Positions 35,584 through 43,748 of a stretch of 64,000 bases of DNA are shown here, in pieces. The DNA lies in the NCBI RefSeq assembly GCF_019038435.1, contig NZ_JAGPOX010000039.1, positions 1 through 64,000 on the forward strand, read 5' to 3'. Numbering within the stretch: the first letter of the stretch is position 1; each line of letters opens with the position of its first letter. The DNA comes from Nocardia alni. Lineage in GTDB: Bacteria; Actinomycetota; Actinomycetes; Mycobacteriales; Mycobacteriaceae. The notes beneath the pieces were generated by a model. That model did not search any database and was not told the origin of the DNA. It saw only the letters and a program-made list of their open reading frames with translations. The translations under genes were made by a program, and so were the position numbers.

Positions 35584-37062
35584 GTGGCGAAACCGGAGCA
35601 CCTGTTCGACCGGGCAGTGGAATGGGATGCCCTGGTCTCATTCGCGTCACGGCCCGGCGCCACTGCCCGGCTGGGCATTGTCAGTGGGCGCCGCCGCATG
35701 GGCAAGACCTACCTTCTCCGCGCCATTGTCGAGCAACTCGGCGGGCTCTACTTCGGCGCCACGACGGCTACCTCCGGCGAATCACTGCGCCAGTTCGGTG
35801 CTGCCATCGCCGAACATTCCGGAGCCGAGGTGCCGATCTCGTTCGACACCTGGGATCACGCGATCACCTATCTGTTCGGACTCGCGGCCCGTGACCATGC
35901 CAATTCGCCGTTTCTGGTTGTGCTGGACGAGTTTTCGTACCTGGTGAAATCGGTGCCCGAGCTGCCGTCACTGGTTCAGCGGGAGATCGATCGCTACCAG
36001 ACCGAGCCGAGCGGGATGCGCCTGCTGCTGTGTGGATCGGCCATGTCGGTCATGGGTGGGCTGCTGGCCAGCAGTGCGCCGCTGCGCGGACGAGCACAGC
36101 TCGAACTCGTGGTGCAGCCGTTCGGTTTTCGCGATGCGGCACAGTTCTGGGGGGTCGCGGAAAATCCCGCGCTCGCGTTGCGATTGCACGCCGTACTCGG
36201 CGGAACCCCCGCATACCGCCGCCAATTTCTGGCAGACGATGTGCCCGCTTCGCTCGACGATTTCGATCAATGGCTGTGCCGCACGGTGCTATCCCCGCTG
36301 AGCCCACTGTTCCGAGAGGCTCGCTACCTGCTGGCGGAGGAGGCCGAGGTCCGCGATACCGCGCTGTACCACTCGGTATTGGCCGCCGTGGCACAGGGAA
36401 ACAACACCCGGGGCGGCATCGCTGGTTACATCGGCCGCAAGTCGGTCGACATCTCGCATCCCCTCGCCGTGTTGGAGGACTGCCGCCTTCTTGTCCGGGA
36501 ACAAGACGCTTTCCGAGCCGGTAAATCCGTCTACCGCATCACCGAGCCGCTGATCACCTTCTACGAGGCCATCATGCGCCCGGCCTGGGTTCGTCTGGAG
36601 GACGGGCAGGCACAGCAGGTCTGGGCGCGGTCCCGAGAGCGCTTCGCCGCCCAGGTCGCGGGCCCTCACTTCGAGACGATGTGCCGGGAATTCATGCTCG
36701 GCGACGGCATCGACCTACTCGGCCCGGAGGCCGAATTCGGTGATGTCGGCTGCGGCATCGTCCCAGATCCAGCGACCCGCAGCCAGATTCAGATAGACGT
36801 CGCGATGACCCATCCGGGCGACGGCGGCCGCAAGCCCGCGGTGTCACTGCTCGGCGAGGTGAAATGGGGCGCCATCATGGGCATCGGCCACACAAGCCGC
36901 CTGAGCCGGGCACGAGATCTTCTGGCGGCCGCCGGTTGGGACGTATCCCGCTGCCGCCTGGCCTGTTTCAGCGGAGCTGGTTTCAGCGACACACTGCGCA
37001 ACCAACAAGACGACACCGCACCGCCGCTACTTATCGGACTCGATGAGATATATGGCAGTTGA
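35584..37062 (+). CDS. AAA ATPase with C-terminal DUF234-type nuclease-like domain
   Basis: 492 residues. Walker A G-R-R-R-M-G-K-T (35-42) and Walker B V-V-L-D-E-F (around 115) define an archaeal-type ATPase domain (PF01637). The C-terminal third resembles DUF234, with I-D-V (D405) and G-E-V-K (E425, K427) in a PD-(D/E)xK arrangement. GTG 35584 is chosen because GGAGGA at 35574-35579 precedes it; the longer frame from 35305 runs back over the divergent promoter. The family's role is unclear; it is common as a stand-alone accessory gene, often patchily distributed. Confidence 0.78.
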   Translation: MAKPEHLFDRAVEWDALVSFASRPGATARLGIVSGRRRMGKTYLLRAIVEQLGGLYFGATTATSGESLRQFGAAIAEHSGAEVPISFDTWDHAITYLFGLAARDHANSPFLVVLDEFSYLVKSVPELPSLVQREIDRYQTEPSGMRLLLCGSAMSVMGGLLASSAPLRGRAQLELVVQPFGFRDAAQFWGVAENPALALRLHAVLGGTPAYRRQFLADDVPASLDDFDQWLCRTVLSPLSPLFREARYLLAEEAEVRDTALYHSVLAAVAQGNNTRGGIAGYIGRKSVDISHPLAVLEDCRLLVREQDAFRAGKSVYRITEPLITFYEAIMRPAWVRLEDGQAQQVWARSRERFAAQVAGPHFETMCREFMLGDGIDLLGPEAEFGDVGCGIVPDPATRSQIQIDVAMTHPGDGGRKPAVSLLGEVKWGAIMGIGHTSRLSRARDLLAAAGWDVSRCRLACFSGAGFSDTLRNQQDDTAPPLLIGLDEIYGS

Positions 37063-37079
37063 CCTGCGAGGCCCCTTTC

Positions 37080-37631
37080 TCAGCGGTTGAGTGCGAGGGT
37101 GAGTGTCTCGGCGGTGGGGAGGGTCGTGAGGGCGCTGCCCGGGACGAAGAGTTTGCTGCGGCGCAGGCCGCTGCCTACGACCACCTCGGGGGATCGGGCG
37201 ACGGCGGTGTCGATCAGGAGCGGCCAGTCGGCGGGGAGGCCCAAGGGGGTGATGCCGCCGTATTCCATGGCGGTCAGGCCGACGGCCTCTGTCATGGGGG
37301 CGAAGGAGATTTTGCGGGCGTCCAGGTGGCGACGGATGATGCCGTTGACGTCGGCTCGGTCGGTGGCCAGGACCATGCAGGCGGCGTAGCGGATCTCGCC
37401 GGCCCGCTTGGCCGCGACCACGACACAGTTGGCCGATACCTCCAGGCCCACCTGGTAACGCTCACAGAAGGCCGCGGTGTCGGCCAGCTCCGGATCGATC
37501 TCGGCCACGCCCCAGCGATCCGCACCCTCCAGCCCGTCCAGGGCCTTGCGGACCGGATCGGCCAGCAGATCCGGGTGTTCCACTGCGGGGACGACATCCA
37601 GCACGCCGCCCGTGGTCCAGGAAGAAGTCAT
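37080..37631 (-). CDS. YbaK/EbsC-like aminoacyl-tRNA deacylase-domain protein
   Basis: 183 residues. C-V-V-V-A-A-K-R, D-V-N-G-I-I-R-R-H-L, F-A-P-M-T-E-A-V-G-L-T-A-M-E-Y-G-G-I-T-P-L-G and V-V-V-G-S-G-L-R-R-S-K match the YbaK domain (PF04073). Stand-alone members hydrolyse mischarged tRNAs such as Cys-tRNA(Pro). Convergent with the ATPase gene, 17 bases apart. The ribosome site is weak. Confidence 0.82.
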   Translation of the reverse strand: MTSSWTTGGVLDVVPAVEHPDLLADPVRKALDGLEGADRWGVAEIDPELADTAAFCERYQVGLEVSANCVVVAAKRAGEIRYAACMVLATDRADVNGIIRRHLDARKISFAPMTEAVGLTAMEYGGITPLGLPADWPLLIDTAVARSPEVVVGSGLRRSKLFVPGSALTTLPTAETLTLALNR

Positions 37632-37705
37632 CCATGCAGGCTAATCGCATGGTGTGCGGACCTTGCGGCGGCGGGTGCGCCCCCGAAGCAGGCTCCCGTC
37701 AGGCG

Positions 37706-38260
37706 TCAAACTCCCGCCGGAGTGTCGCGATAGGTCGTGAGAATCTCGCGAATCGACGACGTCACCGGCAGTTCTCCGGTCAGCGGCAGCCACACGTAAT
37801 GGGCATAGTTGCTGAGCCGGATCGGCTGGTCGGCCGCCACATCGACGGCGAAATGCAGTCGGCGCACGGGGGTTCCGGCATTGGACAGATAATCGAAGCT
37901 GCCGATGAACCGACTGATGTCCGTCACGATCAGCCCGGTCTCCTCCAACACGGCCCGGTAGACGGCCGCCGCCAGGCTCTCCTTGGATTTCACCGTCGTG
38001 CCCGGCAGCATGAGCAAACGCCCGGGCGCGACCTCGGCCCGGTCCAGCAGCAGCACCTCCCCCCGGCGCTCGATGATCACTCCGAGCCGCAACGCGACAT
38101 CGTCCTCGTCCGCCCGCGCCTGTAGCTCCGCCAAGGCCGACTCACCGATCGACTGCCTCAGCACCACGTTGAAATCTTGCACAGCAACCCCATCCGTCAG
38201 ACCGGCCTCGACGCAGGCCTGGGTTAACGTTACCGTCATCTGCCCGGCATCCAACAGCAT
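37706..38260 (-). CDS. Nudix-fold protein with a degenerate Nudix box
   Basis: 184 residues with a Nudix domain at about 55-160. The box reads G87-x6-E94-x7-R102-A-V-L-E106-E107-T-G109. Relative to G-x5-E-x7-R-E-U-x-E-E-x-G-U it has one extra residue and Ala where the first Glu of R-E should be. The metal-binding E-E pair is kept, so nucleotide hydrolysis may persist or the protein may be a ligand sensor. ATG 38260 or 38239 could start it. Confidence 0.7.
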   Translation of the reverse strand: MLLDAGQMTVTLTQACVEAGLTDGVAVQDFNVVLRQSIGESALAELQARADEDDVALRLGVIIERRGEVLLLDRAEVAPGRLLMLPGTTVKSKESLAAAVYRAVLEETGLIVTDISRFIGSFDYLSNAGTPVRRLHFAVDVAADQPIRLSNYAHYVWLPLTGELPVTSSIREILTTYRDTPAGV

Positions 38261-38501
38261 CGTGTGCCGACATCCGGTGTCTGTGTGGATATCACCGCAC
38301 CAACGACACCGCGGTGTCCACCGAAAGGTCGCAAAGAAGAAGTCGAACGGGTGATCGTCAAGGTGTCGGGGAGACCGCGGCCTACCTGATCGGGGTGATG
38401 ATCGACAGCTCAGCCATCCGGGTGATCACACCGCCCAGCATGCCCTGGTGACGCCGAAGGATCCACATTACCTGCGGCAGTTCATAACTCGCGAGCGATT
38501 G

Positions 38502-39515
38502 TCAGTCGAAGACACTCTCGAGGGTGGCCCCTGCCAGCACACTCTCGGTCCATGCCTGCAACTGCGTGATGTCAGCGGCTCGCACGGTCTCGACCACCTC
38601 GGTCGGCAGCGAGGTGAACTTCGCGCACAACAGTTGGAGCAGCGCCTCTGCGCGACCCCGGGCCTCACCACGAGCTTCACCACGAGCTTCACCACGCGCC
38701 TCGCCGCGAGCCTCGTACTTTTCGGCAAGTGTCACGGCGATCTCCTTCGCTTCCGGGCCGAGTAGCTCGTATATCGGTTCCAGATCATGCTCGCTGATCG
38801 AACCAGCGGTCACAAACAAAATATACTCCATCACGTACTCGAATCGCCTGTCTCCGCCGGCGGCGTTGAACGAGGCCTTCAGGTCGGGACCGTAGTCCTG
38901 GGTCAGCAGGTCGACCAGGGCCGGGTTGCCCGGCCCGAACCGCAACAGCACCTTCAACACCCGTAGTTCCGGGGGCTGGGGCAGGGTCAGCATGGCCGGT
39001 TTGTCCAGCCGGTTGACATCATCGACCAGATACCGGGATCGCGGCACCAGCTCTCCGAGTGCAGCGCGGCTCTGCTCGTCCAGGTCGATCAGGTCGGCCA
39101 GGTCCAGCGGAACATGCCAGCGGCGGCCCTCGTGGTTGCAGTGCATCACCAGCGAGATCACCATTGGCACCGTGGTGGCGCCAGGATGCTCGTCCAGCCA
39201 TGCGCTCCAGAACCGCTGCCGGTATTCATCGAGCCGATAGGGCATCAATGGATCGGGACTGCTTTGGTGCTCCACCAGGCAGTACAGAAACGCTTCGGTG
39301 CCGTCGATCAGCCGGGTCTCCAGCATCAGGTCGGTGTGCCGCTGCCGCAGGTCCGGTCGGACGAAGCTGCCCGGATACGGTGTGAGCCAGCGCCAATCGA
39401 TCCGCGCCGCCGCCGCAGGCGACAACGCTGAACGCAACTCCGCAGCAGCGTTCTCCTTGTTGCTCATCAACTGCTTGAACAACGAATCATAAGGTGTGGA
39501 CGGCGTCTCGGCCAT
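38502..39515 (-). CDS. Rpn/transposase_31-like PD-(D/E)xK nuclease-family protein
   Basis: 337 residues. The N-terminal D-S-L-F-K-Q-L-M, then T-D62-L-M-L and C-L-V-E82-H-Q84-S-S-P match the recombination-promoting nuclease/putative transposase family (PF04754), with D...ExQ as a PD-(D/E)xK-like site. Near the C-terminus is a tandem repeat of E-A-R-G (five copies), encoded by 12-base repeats. Rpn proteins promote RecA-independent recombination in E. coli. It is an isolated gene in an accessory stretch. Confidence 0.78.
   Translation of the reverse strand: MAETPSTPYDSLFKQLMSNKENAAAELRSALSPAAAARIDWRWLTPYPGSFVRPDLRQRHTDLMLETRLIDGTEAFLYCLVEHQSSPDPLMPYRLDEYRQRFWSAWLDEHPGATTVPMVISLVMHCNHEGRRWHVPLDLADLIDLDEQSRAALGELVPRSRYLVDDVNRLDKPAMLTLPQPPELRVLKVLLRFGPGNPALVDLLTQDYGPDLKASFNAAGGDRRFEYVMEYILFVTAGSISEHDLEPIYELLGPEAKEIAVTLAEKYEARGEARGEARGEARGEARGRAEALLQLLCAKFTSLPTEVVETVRAADITQLQAWTESVLAGATLESVFD
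38663..38714. repeat. 12-base tandem repeat encoding E-A-R-G units
   Basis: Unit CTTCACCACGAG and near copies (CCTCACCACGAG, CTTCACCACGCG, CCTCGCCGCGAG) occur in tandem within the Rpn-like gene. The unit length is a multiple of three, so copy-number change would add or remove four residues without a frameshift. Confidence 0.85.
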
Positions 39516-39590
39516 GATTCAGCAATCTAGCGCGTACCCAACACGAAACCGAAACAACCGGACGGCATTTCACCGCAACACGCCGAGGCC

Positions 39591-39626
39591 GTGCCCTGAA
39601 ACCGACCGGCATCGGTTCCAGGGCAC
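39591..39626. terminator. Terminator hairpin downstream of the MFS/P450 operon
   Basis: GTGCCCTGAAACCGA and TCGGTTCCAGGGCAC pair over 15 positions with one mismatch and a 6-base loop. It lies just after the stop of the minus-strand MFS gene at 39666 and upstream of the Rpn-like gene. Confidence 0.7.
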
Positions 39627-39665
39627 TGTGTTTCGCCGACCCGACGGCCGGCGAGTCTCAGCCGT

Positions 39666-41114
39666 TCAGCGGGCGGGTGAGGTCTCGGGCTCGGTGTCCG
39701 CGGCCGGTTCCGCTCGCACGGCCGCGCGAATCGGGATGGCCATGGAGATTAGCGCCGCGACGACCGAGACGCCGCATCCGATCGCGAAGACGACCTGGAA
39801 GCCGCGCTCGGTCGGAATGTTGTGCCCGCCAACGGTAATGGTCATCTGTGCCAGGACCGCACCGATCACCGCCGAGGAGATCGAGGTGCCGACCGATCGC
39901 ATCAGTTGGTTGAAGCTGTTCGCGGCGGCGGTTTCCGACTGCGGAACTCCTCCGATGATCAGTGCCGGCATGGCGCCGTAGGCGAAGGCGACGCCGGTGG
40001 TGCTGACGACGTTGACGATCAGCAGGCCCCAGGTGTGGTGCATCAGGCCCAGTGCGGAGCCGTAACCCACGGCCATGATCAGGCCGCCGACGACGAGGGT
40101 GAACTTCGGGCCCTTGGCGGCCGACAACCGGGCGCCGACCGGTGAGATCAGCATCATAACGATGCCCGCCGGGGCCATCCACAGGCCCATCGCCATCATC
40201 GACTGGCCCAGGCCGTAGCCGAGGCGCCGGGGAAGCTGCAGCAGCTGCGGGACCGCGAGTTGCAGCCCGTACATGCCCACGCCGACCGCGATGGACGCGA
40301 TGTTGGTGACCAGTACCTGTGGCCGGGCGGTCACCCGCAAATCGACCAGCGGTTCGGGCGCAACCCGCAGCTCCCACCAGCCCCACGCCAGCAGCACCAC
40401 CAGCGCGGCCGCGAACAGACTCAGCACGCTCGTACTTGTCCAACCCCAGCTCGCACCCTTGGACACGGCCAGCAGCGTCGAAACCAGCCCGACGCCCAGC
40501 GCCAGCGCGCCGAGAAAATCGAACCGTCCGGAAGACCCCTCGGACATGCCTTCCGGGACGAAGGCGATGATCAGCGCCGTGGACACGGCCACCAGCCCGG
40601 CGGCGACCCAGAACAGCACCCGCCAGGTGCTGTATTCGGTGACGGCCGCCGATATCGGCAGGCCGAGCGCGCCGCCGATCCCCAGCGACGAGCTGATCAG
40701 CGCGATCGCCGATCCCAGCCGCTCGGGCGGCAGCACATCGCGCAACAGGGCTATCGCCAGCGGGATCACGCCGAATCCCAGCCCCTGGAGGCCGCGGCCG
40801 ACGATCATCGGCACCAGCGAGCTCGCCACCGCGCAGAGCGCCGAGCCGGCGATCAGCGGGATGGTCGAGATGATCACCATCCGCCGTTTGCCGTACATGT
40901 CGCCCAGCCGGCCGGCGACCGGTGTCGCCACCGCGCCGACCAGCAGGGTGACGGTGACCACCCACGAGGTGTTCGCCGCCGACGAATGCAGGATCTGCGG
41001 CAGCTGGCCCAGCAGCGGAACCACCAGCGTCTGCATCAGCGATGCGACGATGCCGGTGTATGCCAGTACCGCCAGGACGCTGCCGGAGCGTACGGCGGTA
41101 TCGGGCTTGGTCAT
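39666..41114 (-). CDS. MFS transporter, DHA2-like
   Basis: 482 residues with about 14 hydrophobic helices, the motif G-R-L-G-D-M-Y-G-K-R-R in the second loop and L-G-I-G-G-A-L-G-L-P in helix five, as in drug:H+ antiporters. AAGGAGAG lies before the ATG. Last gene of the ferredoxin-P450-SDR-MFS operon, so export of a hydroxylated product or uptake of the substrate is plausible. Relative of the 14098 transporter by family, not obviously a recent duplicate. Confidence 0.9.
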   Translation of the reverse strand: MTKPDTAVRSGSVLAVLAYTGIVASLMQTLVVPLLGQLPQILHSSAANTSWVVTVTLLVGAVATPVAGRLGDMYGKRRMVIISTIPLIAGSALCAVASSLVPMIVGRGLQGLGFGVIPLAIALLRDVLPPERLGSAIALISSSLGIGGALGLPISAAVTEYSTWRVLFWVAAGLVAVSTALIIAFVPEGMSEGSSGRFDFLGALALGVGLVSTLLAVSKGASWGWTSTSVLSLFAAALVVLLAWGWWELRVAPEPLVDLRVTARPQVLVTNIASIAVGVGMYGLQLAVPQLLQLPRRLGYGLGQSMMAMGLWMAPAGIVMMLISPVGARLSAAKGPKFTLVVGGLIMAVGYGSALGLMHHTWGLLIVNVVSTTGVAFAYGAMPALIIGGVPQSETAAANSFNQLMRSVGTSISSAVIGAVLAQMTITVGGHNIPTERGFQVVFAIGCGVSVVAALISMAIPIRAAVRAEPAADTEPETSPAR

Positions 41115-41130
41115 TCGAGTCTCTCCTTGA

Positions 41131-41961
41131 TTATGCGGATATCGGTGTAGCGCAGGACTTCTCGATATCCGCCATGGCGTTCAGCGGCATGCCGGCGACG
41201 ATACCGCCGTCGACGGGCAAGATCGTGCCGGTGATGTAGTCGGAGCGGTCGCCCGCGAAATAGAGGGCGGCTTCGGCGATATCGTCGGCGTTGCCGTCGT
41301 GCGGCAGCGGCCGGATGGACTTGATCACCTCGCGCAGCTCACGGACGGCCTCGTCCGGGTCGGCCAGGTGCGCGGTGGTTATGGACAGGATTTTCGTGGG
41401 AATGCCACCGGGCGCAATGCAATTGACACGGATACCGTACTCCGCCAGATCGATGGCAACACACTTCGTGAAGTGGATCACGCCCGCTTTGGCCGCGCGG
41501 TAGGCCATTTGGCCGCGCCTGGCCTGGATACCGCCGATGGAGGTGGTGTTGATGATCGAGCCGCCGCCGTGCTCGGCCATGTAGCGAGCCGCGTGCTGGG
41601 TGCCGAGCATGACGCCGAGCAGATCGACGTCCATGATGTGCCGGAAATCGTGCAGGTCGTCGTCGAGGAAGCTCGAGCGCATGGCCGCCGGGATACCGGC
41701 GTTGTTGAACATGATGTCCAGGCCGCCGAACGTATCGACGGTGAAGTCGATCAGATCGCCGATCTGGCCGGTATCGGAGACGTCGGCGGTCTTGAAGGCG
41801 GCGTTCGATCCCAGTGCCGCGGCGGCGGATTCGCCACCCTCGGCGTTGATGTCCGCGATGACGACGCGGGCGCCGTGTGCCAGGAACTTCTCCGCCGAGG
41901 CCAGCCCGATGCCCGACGCACCGCCGGTGACTATCGCGACTTTGCCCTTCAATTCGTTCAT
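41131..41961 (-). CDS. Short-chain dehydrogenase/reductase
   Basis: 276 residues with T-G-G-A-S-G-I-G, N-N-A-G-I, T-T-S-I-G-G and Y-R-A-A-K, and a C-terminal G-T-I-L-P-V-D-G-G segment. GGAAAGGA lies before the ATG. It follows the P450 gene by 29 bases, suggesting oxidation of the alcohol made by the P450 (inference). Confidence 0.9.
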   Translation of the reverse strand: MNELKGKVAIVTGGASGIGLASAEKFLAHGARVVIADINAEGGESAAAALGSNAAFKTADVSDTGQIGDLIDFTVDTFGGLDIMFNNAGIPAAMRSSFLDDDLHDFRHIMDVDLLGVMLGTQHAARYMAEHGGGSIINTTSIGGIQARRGQMAYRAAKAGVIHFTKCVAIDLAEYGIRVNCIAPGGIPTKILSITTAHLADPDEAVRELREVIKSIRPLPHDGNADDIAEAALYFAGDRSDYITGTILPVDGGIVAGMPLNAMADIEKSCATPISA

Positions 41962-41990
41962 TTCAGTATTTCCTTTCCGAAAGGGTCCGA

Positions 41991-43214
41991 TTACCAGGTG
42001 ACCGGGAGTTCGTGAACGCCGAAGGCGAACATGTCGTGCTTGAACTCGATCCGGTCGGCCGTGGTGGCCAGCCGGAGGGTGGGGACGCGGCGATAGAGGG
42101 TGCCGTAGACGACCTGCAACTCCACCCGTGCCAGCTGCTGCCCGACGCACTGGTGGATACCGAAGCCGAAGGCGTGGTGGGCGCGCGCCTGCCGGTGCAG
42201 GTCGAGCCGCTCGGGGTCGGGAAAGACCGAGGGATCCCAGTTGGCGATCGGCAGCGGCGTGATGATTCCCTCCCCCGCGCGGATCGTCCGGCCGCCGACC
42301 TCGATGTCCTGCACGGCGATCCGGCGCAGGCCGTGCTGCGGGATGGACAGGTAGCGCAGCATCTCCTCGACCCCGGCGGTGATCGCCTTCGGGTCGTCGC
42401 TGTCGCGGAACACCGCCAGCTGGTCCGGATTCTCCAGCAGTGCAAGGGTTCCGAGGCCGATCATGTTCGCGCTGGTCTCGTGCCCGGCGATGAGCAGCAC
42501 CACACCCATCTGCGCAGCCTCGTGGACGGTGAGCTCACCGGCGTCCACCCGTTCGGCCAGGTCCGAAACCCAGCCCACGCCGGGCTCTTTCATCCGCTCG
42601 GTGATCAGCCCGGCCAGGTATTCCACGATCGCCCCGCTGGACTCGGCGTTCTGCTCGGACGTGGCCTTGCTGTCCACCGCGGTGGCGGCGTGCTCGTGGA
42701 AGAATTCCTTGTCCGCGTAGGGAACTCCGAGCAGCTCGCAGATCATCAGCGACGGCAGCGGCAGTGCGAGCACCTGTACCAGGTCGACCGGCTTCGGCCC
42801 GGCCAGCATCTCGTCGATGAGGTCGTCGGTGATCTGCTGGATGATCGGGCGCAGCGCCTCCACCTTCTTGACCGTGAACGGGAAGGTCATGAAGCGCCGG
42901 AAGCGGGTGTGTTCGGGGGCGTCGGTGTTGAAGATGGTCGGGGGCCGGTGCTCGATGGTCTCGGCCATTCCCCGGTTGTGATGCGGGAAGCCCGGCAGCC
43001 GCTCGTCGGCGCTGACCCGCGGATCGGACAGGACGACGCGCTGTTCGGCATGGCCGGTGACCAGCCAGGGGGTGCTGCCGTCCCAGATACGCACCCGGGA
43101 CAGCGGCGCCCGCGCCAGCAGTTCGCGCTGTTCGGCGGGCGGGTGGAACGGGCAGCTCGCGGACCGGGCGGCCGGGAATTCGGGCAGCTTCGTGGCAATC
43201 GTGGACTCGGTCAT
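41991..43214 (-). CDS. Cytochrome P450
   Basis: 407 residues. I-helix A-G-H-E-T-S (243-248), K-helix E284-M-L-R287 and the haem loop F-G-F-G-I-H-Q-C356-V-G are all intact. The pattern resembles the actinobacterial CYP105 and similar soluble families that hydroxylate terpenoids, steroids and drugs. Electrons should come from the ferredoxin encoded 23 bases upstream; the reductase gene that would normally follow is only a remnant (43462-43605). CGAAAGGAAAG lies before the ATG. Confidence 0.93.
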   Translation of the reverse strand: MTESTIATKLPEFPAARSASCPFHPPAEQRELLARAPLSRVRIWDGSTPWLVTGHAEQRVVLSDPRVSADERLPGFPHHNRGMAETIEHRPPTIFNTDAPEHTRFRRFMTFPFTVKKVEALRPIIQQITDDLIDEMLAGPKPVDLVQVLALPLPSLMICELLGVPYADKEFFHEHAATAVDSKATSEQNAESSGAIVEYLAGLITERMKEPGVGWVSDLAERVDAGELTVHEAAQMGVVLLIAGHETSANMIGLGTLALLENPDQLAVFRDSDDPKAITAGVEEMLRYLSIPQHGLRRIAVQDIEVGGRTIRAGEGIITPLPIANWDPSVFPDPERLDLHRQARAHHAFGFGIHQCVGQQLARVELQVVYGTLYRRVPTLRLATTADRIEFKHDMFAFGVHELPVTW

Positions 43215-43237
43215 GGTCTTTCCTTTCGCGGGACTGG

Positions 43238-43432
43238 TCATTCCTGGAAGGTGATGACGAGCGCAGGGCAGACACCGGCCGCCTCGCGGACGTCGCCGTC
43301 CTGCTCGGACGGCGGGTTCTCGTCGAGCAGGATGACGATGCCGTCCTCGTCGCGCTGGTCGAAGACCTCGGGAGCGGCGGCCACACACTGGCCGCAGGCG
43401 ACGCACTTGTCCTGGTCTACGAACACTTTCAC
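43238..43432 (-). CDS. Small ferredoxin, P450 redox partner
   Basis: 64 residues starting at GTG. Cluster ligands are C10-x2-C13-x2-C16 and C55-P. Most actinobacterial P450 ferredoxins carry a non-Cys residue at the second position and bind [3Fe-4S]; here it is Cys13, so a [4Fe-4S] cluster is possible. Directly upstream of the P450 gene on the same strand. Confidence 0.9.
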   Translation of the reverse strand: MKVFVDQDKCVACGQCVAAAPEVFDQRDEDGIVILLDENPPSEQDGDVREAAGVCPALVITFQE

Positions 43433-43461
43433 GGGGGCTCCTCGGGTATCGAATGAATCGC

Positions 43462-43605
43462 TCAGTGCGCCGGCGCCGCTCGGGCGTGGACGATTTCCTG
43501 GCGGCGCAGGCGGCCCTGCTCGGGCATGTTGCAGCCGACGAGTCCGGTGCCCCGGCCGTCGTGGCGGTAACGGGCGACGAACCGCCGCTCGGCCGGCGAG
43601 CCTTC
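43462..43605 (-). pseudogene. C-terminal remnant of an FAD-dependent ferredoxin reductase
   Basis: About 48 codons ending at the TGA at 43462-43464 read R-R-F-V-A-R-Y-R-H-D-G-R-G-T-G-L-V-G-C-N-M then P-E-Q-G-R-L-R-R-Q-E-I, which resembles the C-terminal reductase domain of ferredoxin reductases that pair with P450 ferredoxins. There is no start codon, FAD loop or NAD loop upstream; the frame closes in the promoter region. It probably records deletion of a reductase gene that once headed the operon. Confidence 0.6.
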
Positions 43606-43640
43606 GGTATGTGATGGACTCCGACATCTCAACGATCTCG

Positions 43641-43700
43641 TTGCCGGGCGGTTGCCGCGAGGGGGTGCGGTCCCGAAGGGGCGGTGTATTCCGCTACACC
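43641..43700. promoter_or_regulatory. Two-part regulatory block with family C operator, divergent promoter
   Basis: TTGCCGGGCGGTTGCC starts at 43641 and GGTGTA-ttccgc-TACACC lies at 43683-43700, so the two parts are 42 bases apart. The same arrangement with the same 42-base distance is at 48006-48065. The block lies between the ferredoxin operon (minus) and the sensor kinase gene (plus, 43749) and may control either. The 43433-43748 gap otherwise holds only the reductase remnant. Confidence 0.6.
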
Positions 43701-43748
43701 CTGGCGGTGCACGTGGCTCCCCCGTAATCCTGTCGTTCCCGGATTACT

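Noticed and set aside
38261-38501. Possible small gene upstream of the Nudix gene
   Set aside because: Frames with coding-like codon use on the plus strand are broken by stops and lack starts; at most a remnant, with no recognisable family.
38663-38714. Short tandem repeats suggestive of a CRISPR-like array
   Set aside because: The units are 12 bases, contiguous without spacers, and encode E-A-R-G within a gene.
43238-43627. 129-residue reading of the ferredoxin with an upstream Arg/Pro-rich extension
   Set aside because: The extension is an out-of-frame reading of the ferredoxin-reductase remnant; GTG 43432 gives a normal 64-residue ferredoxin.
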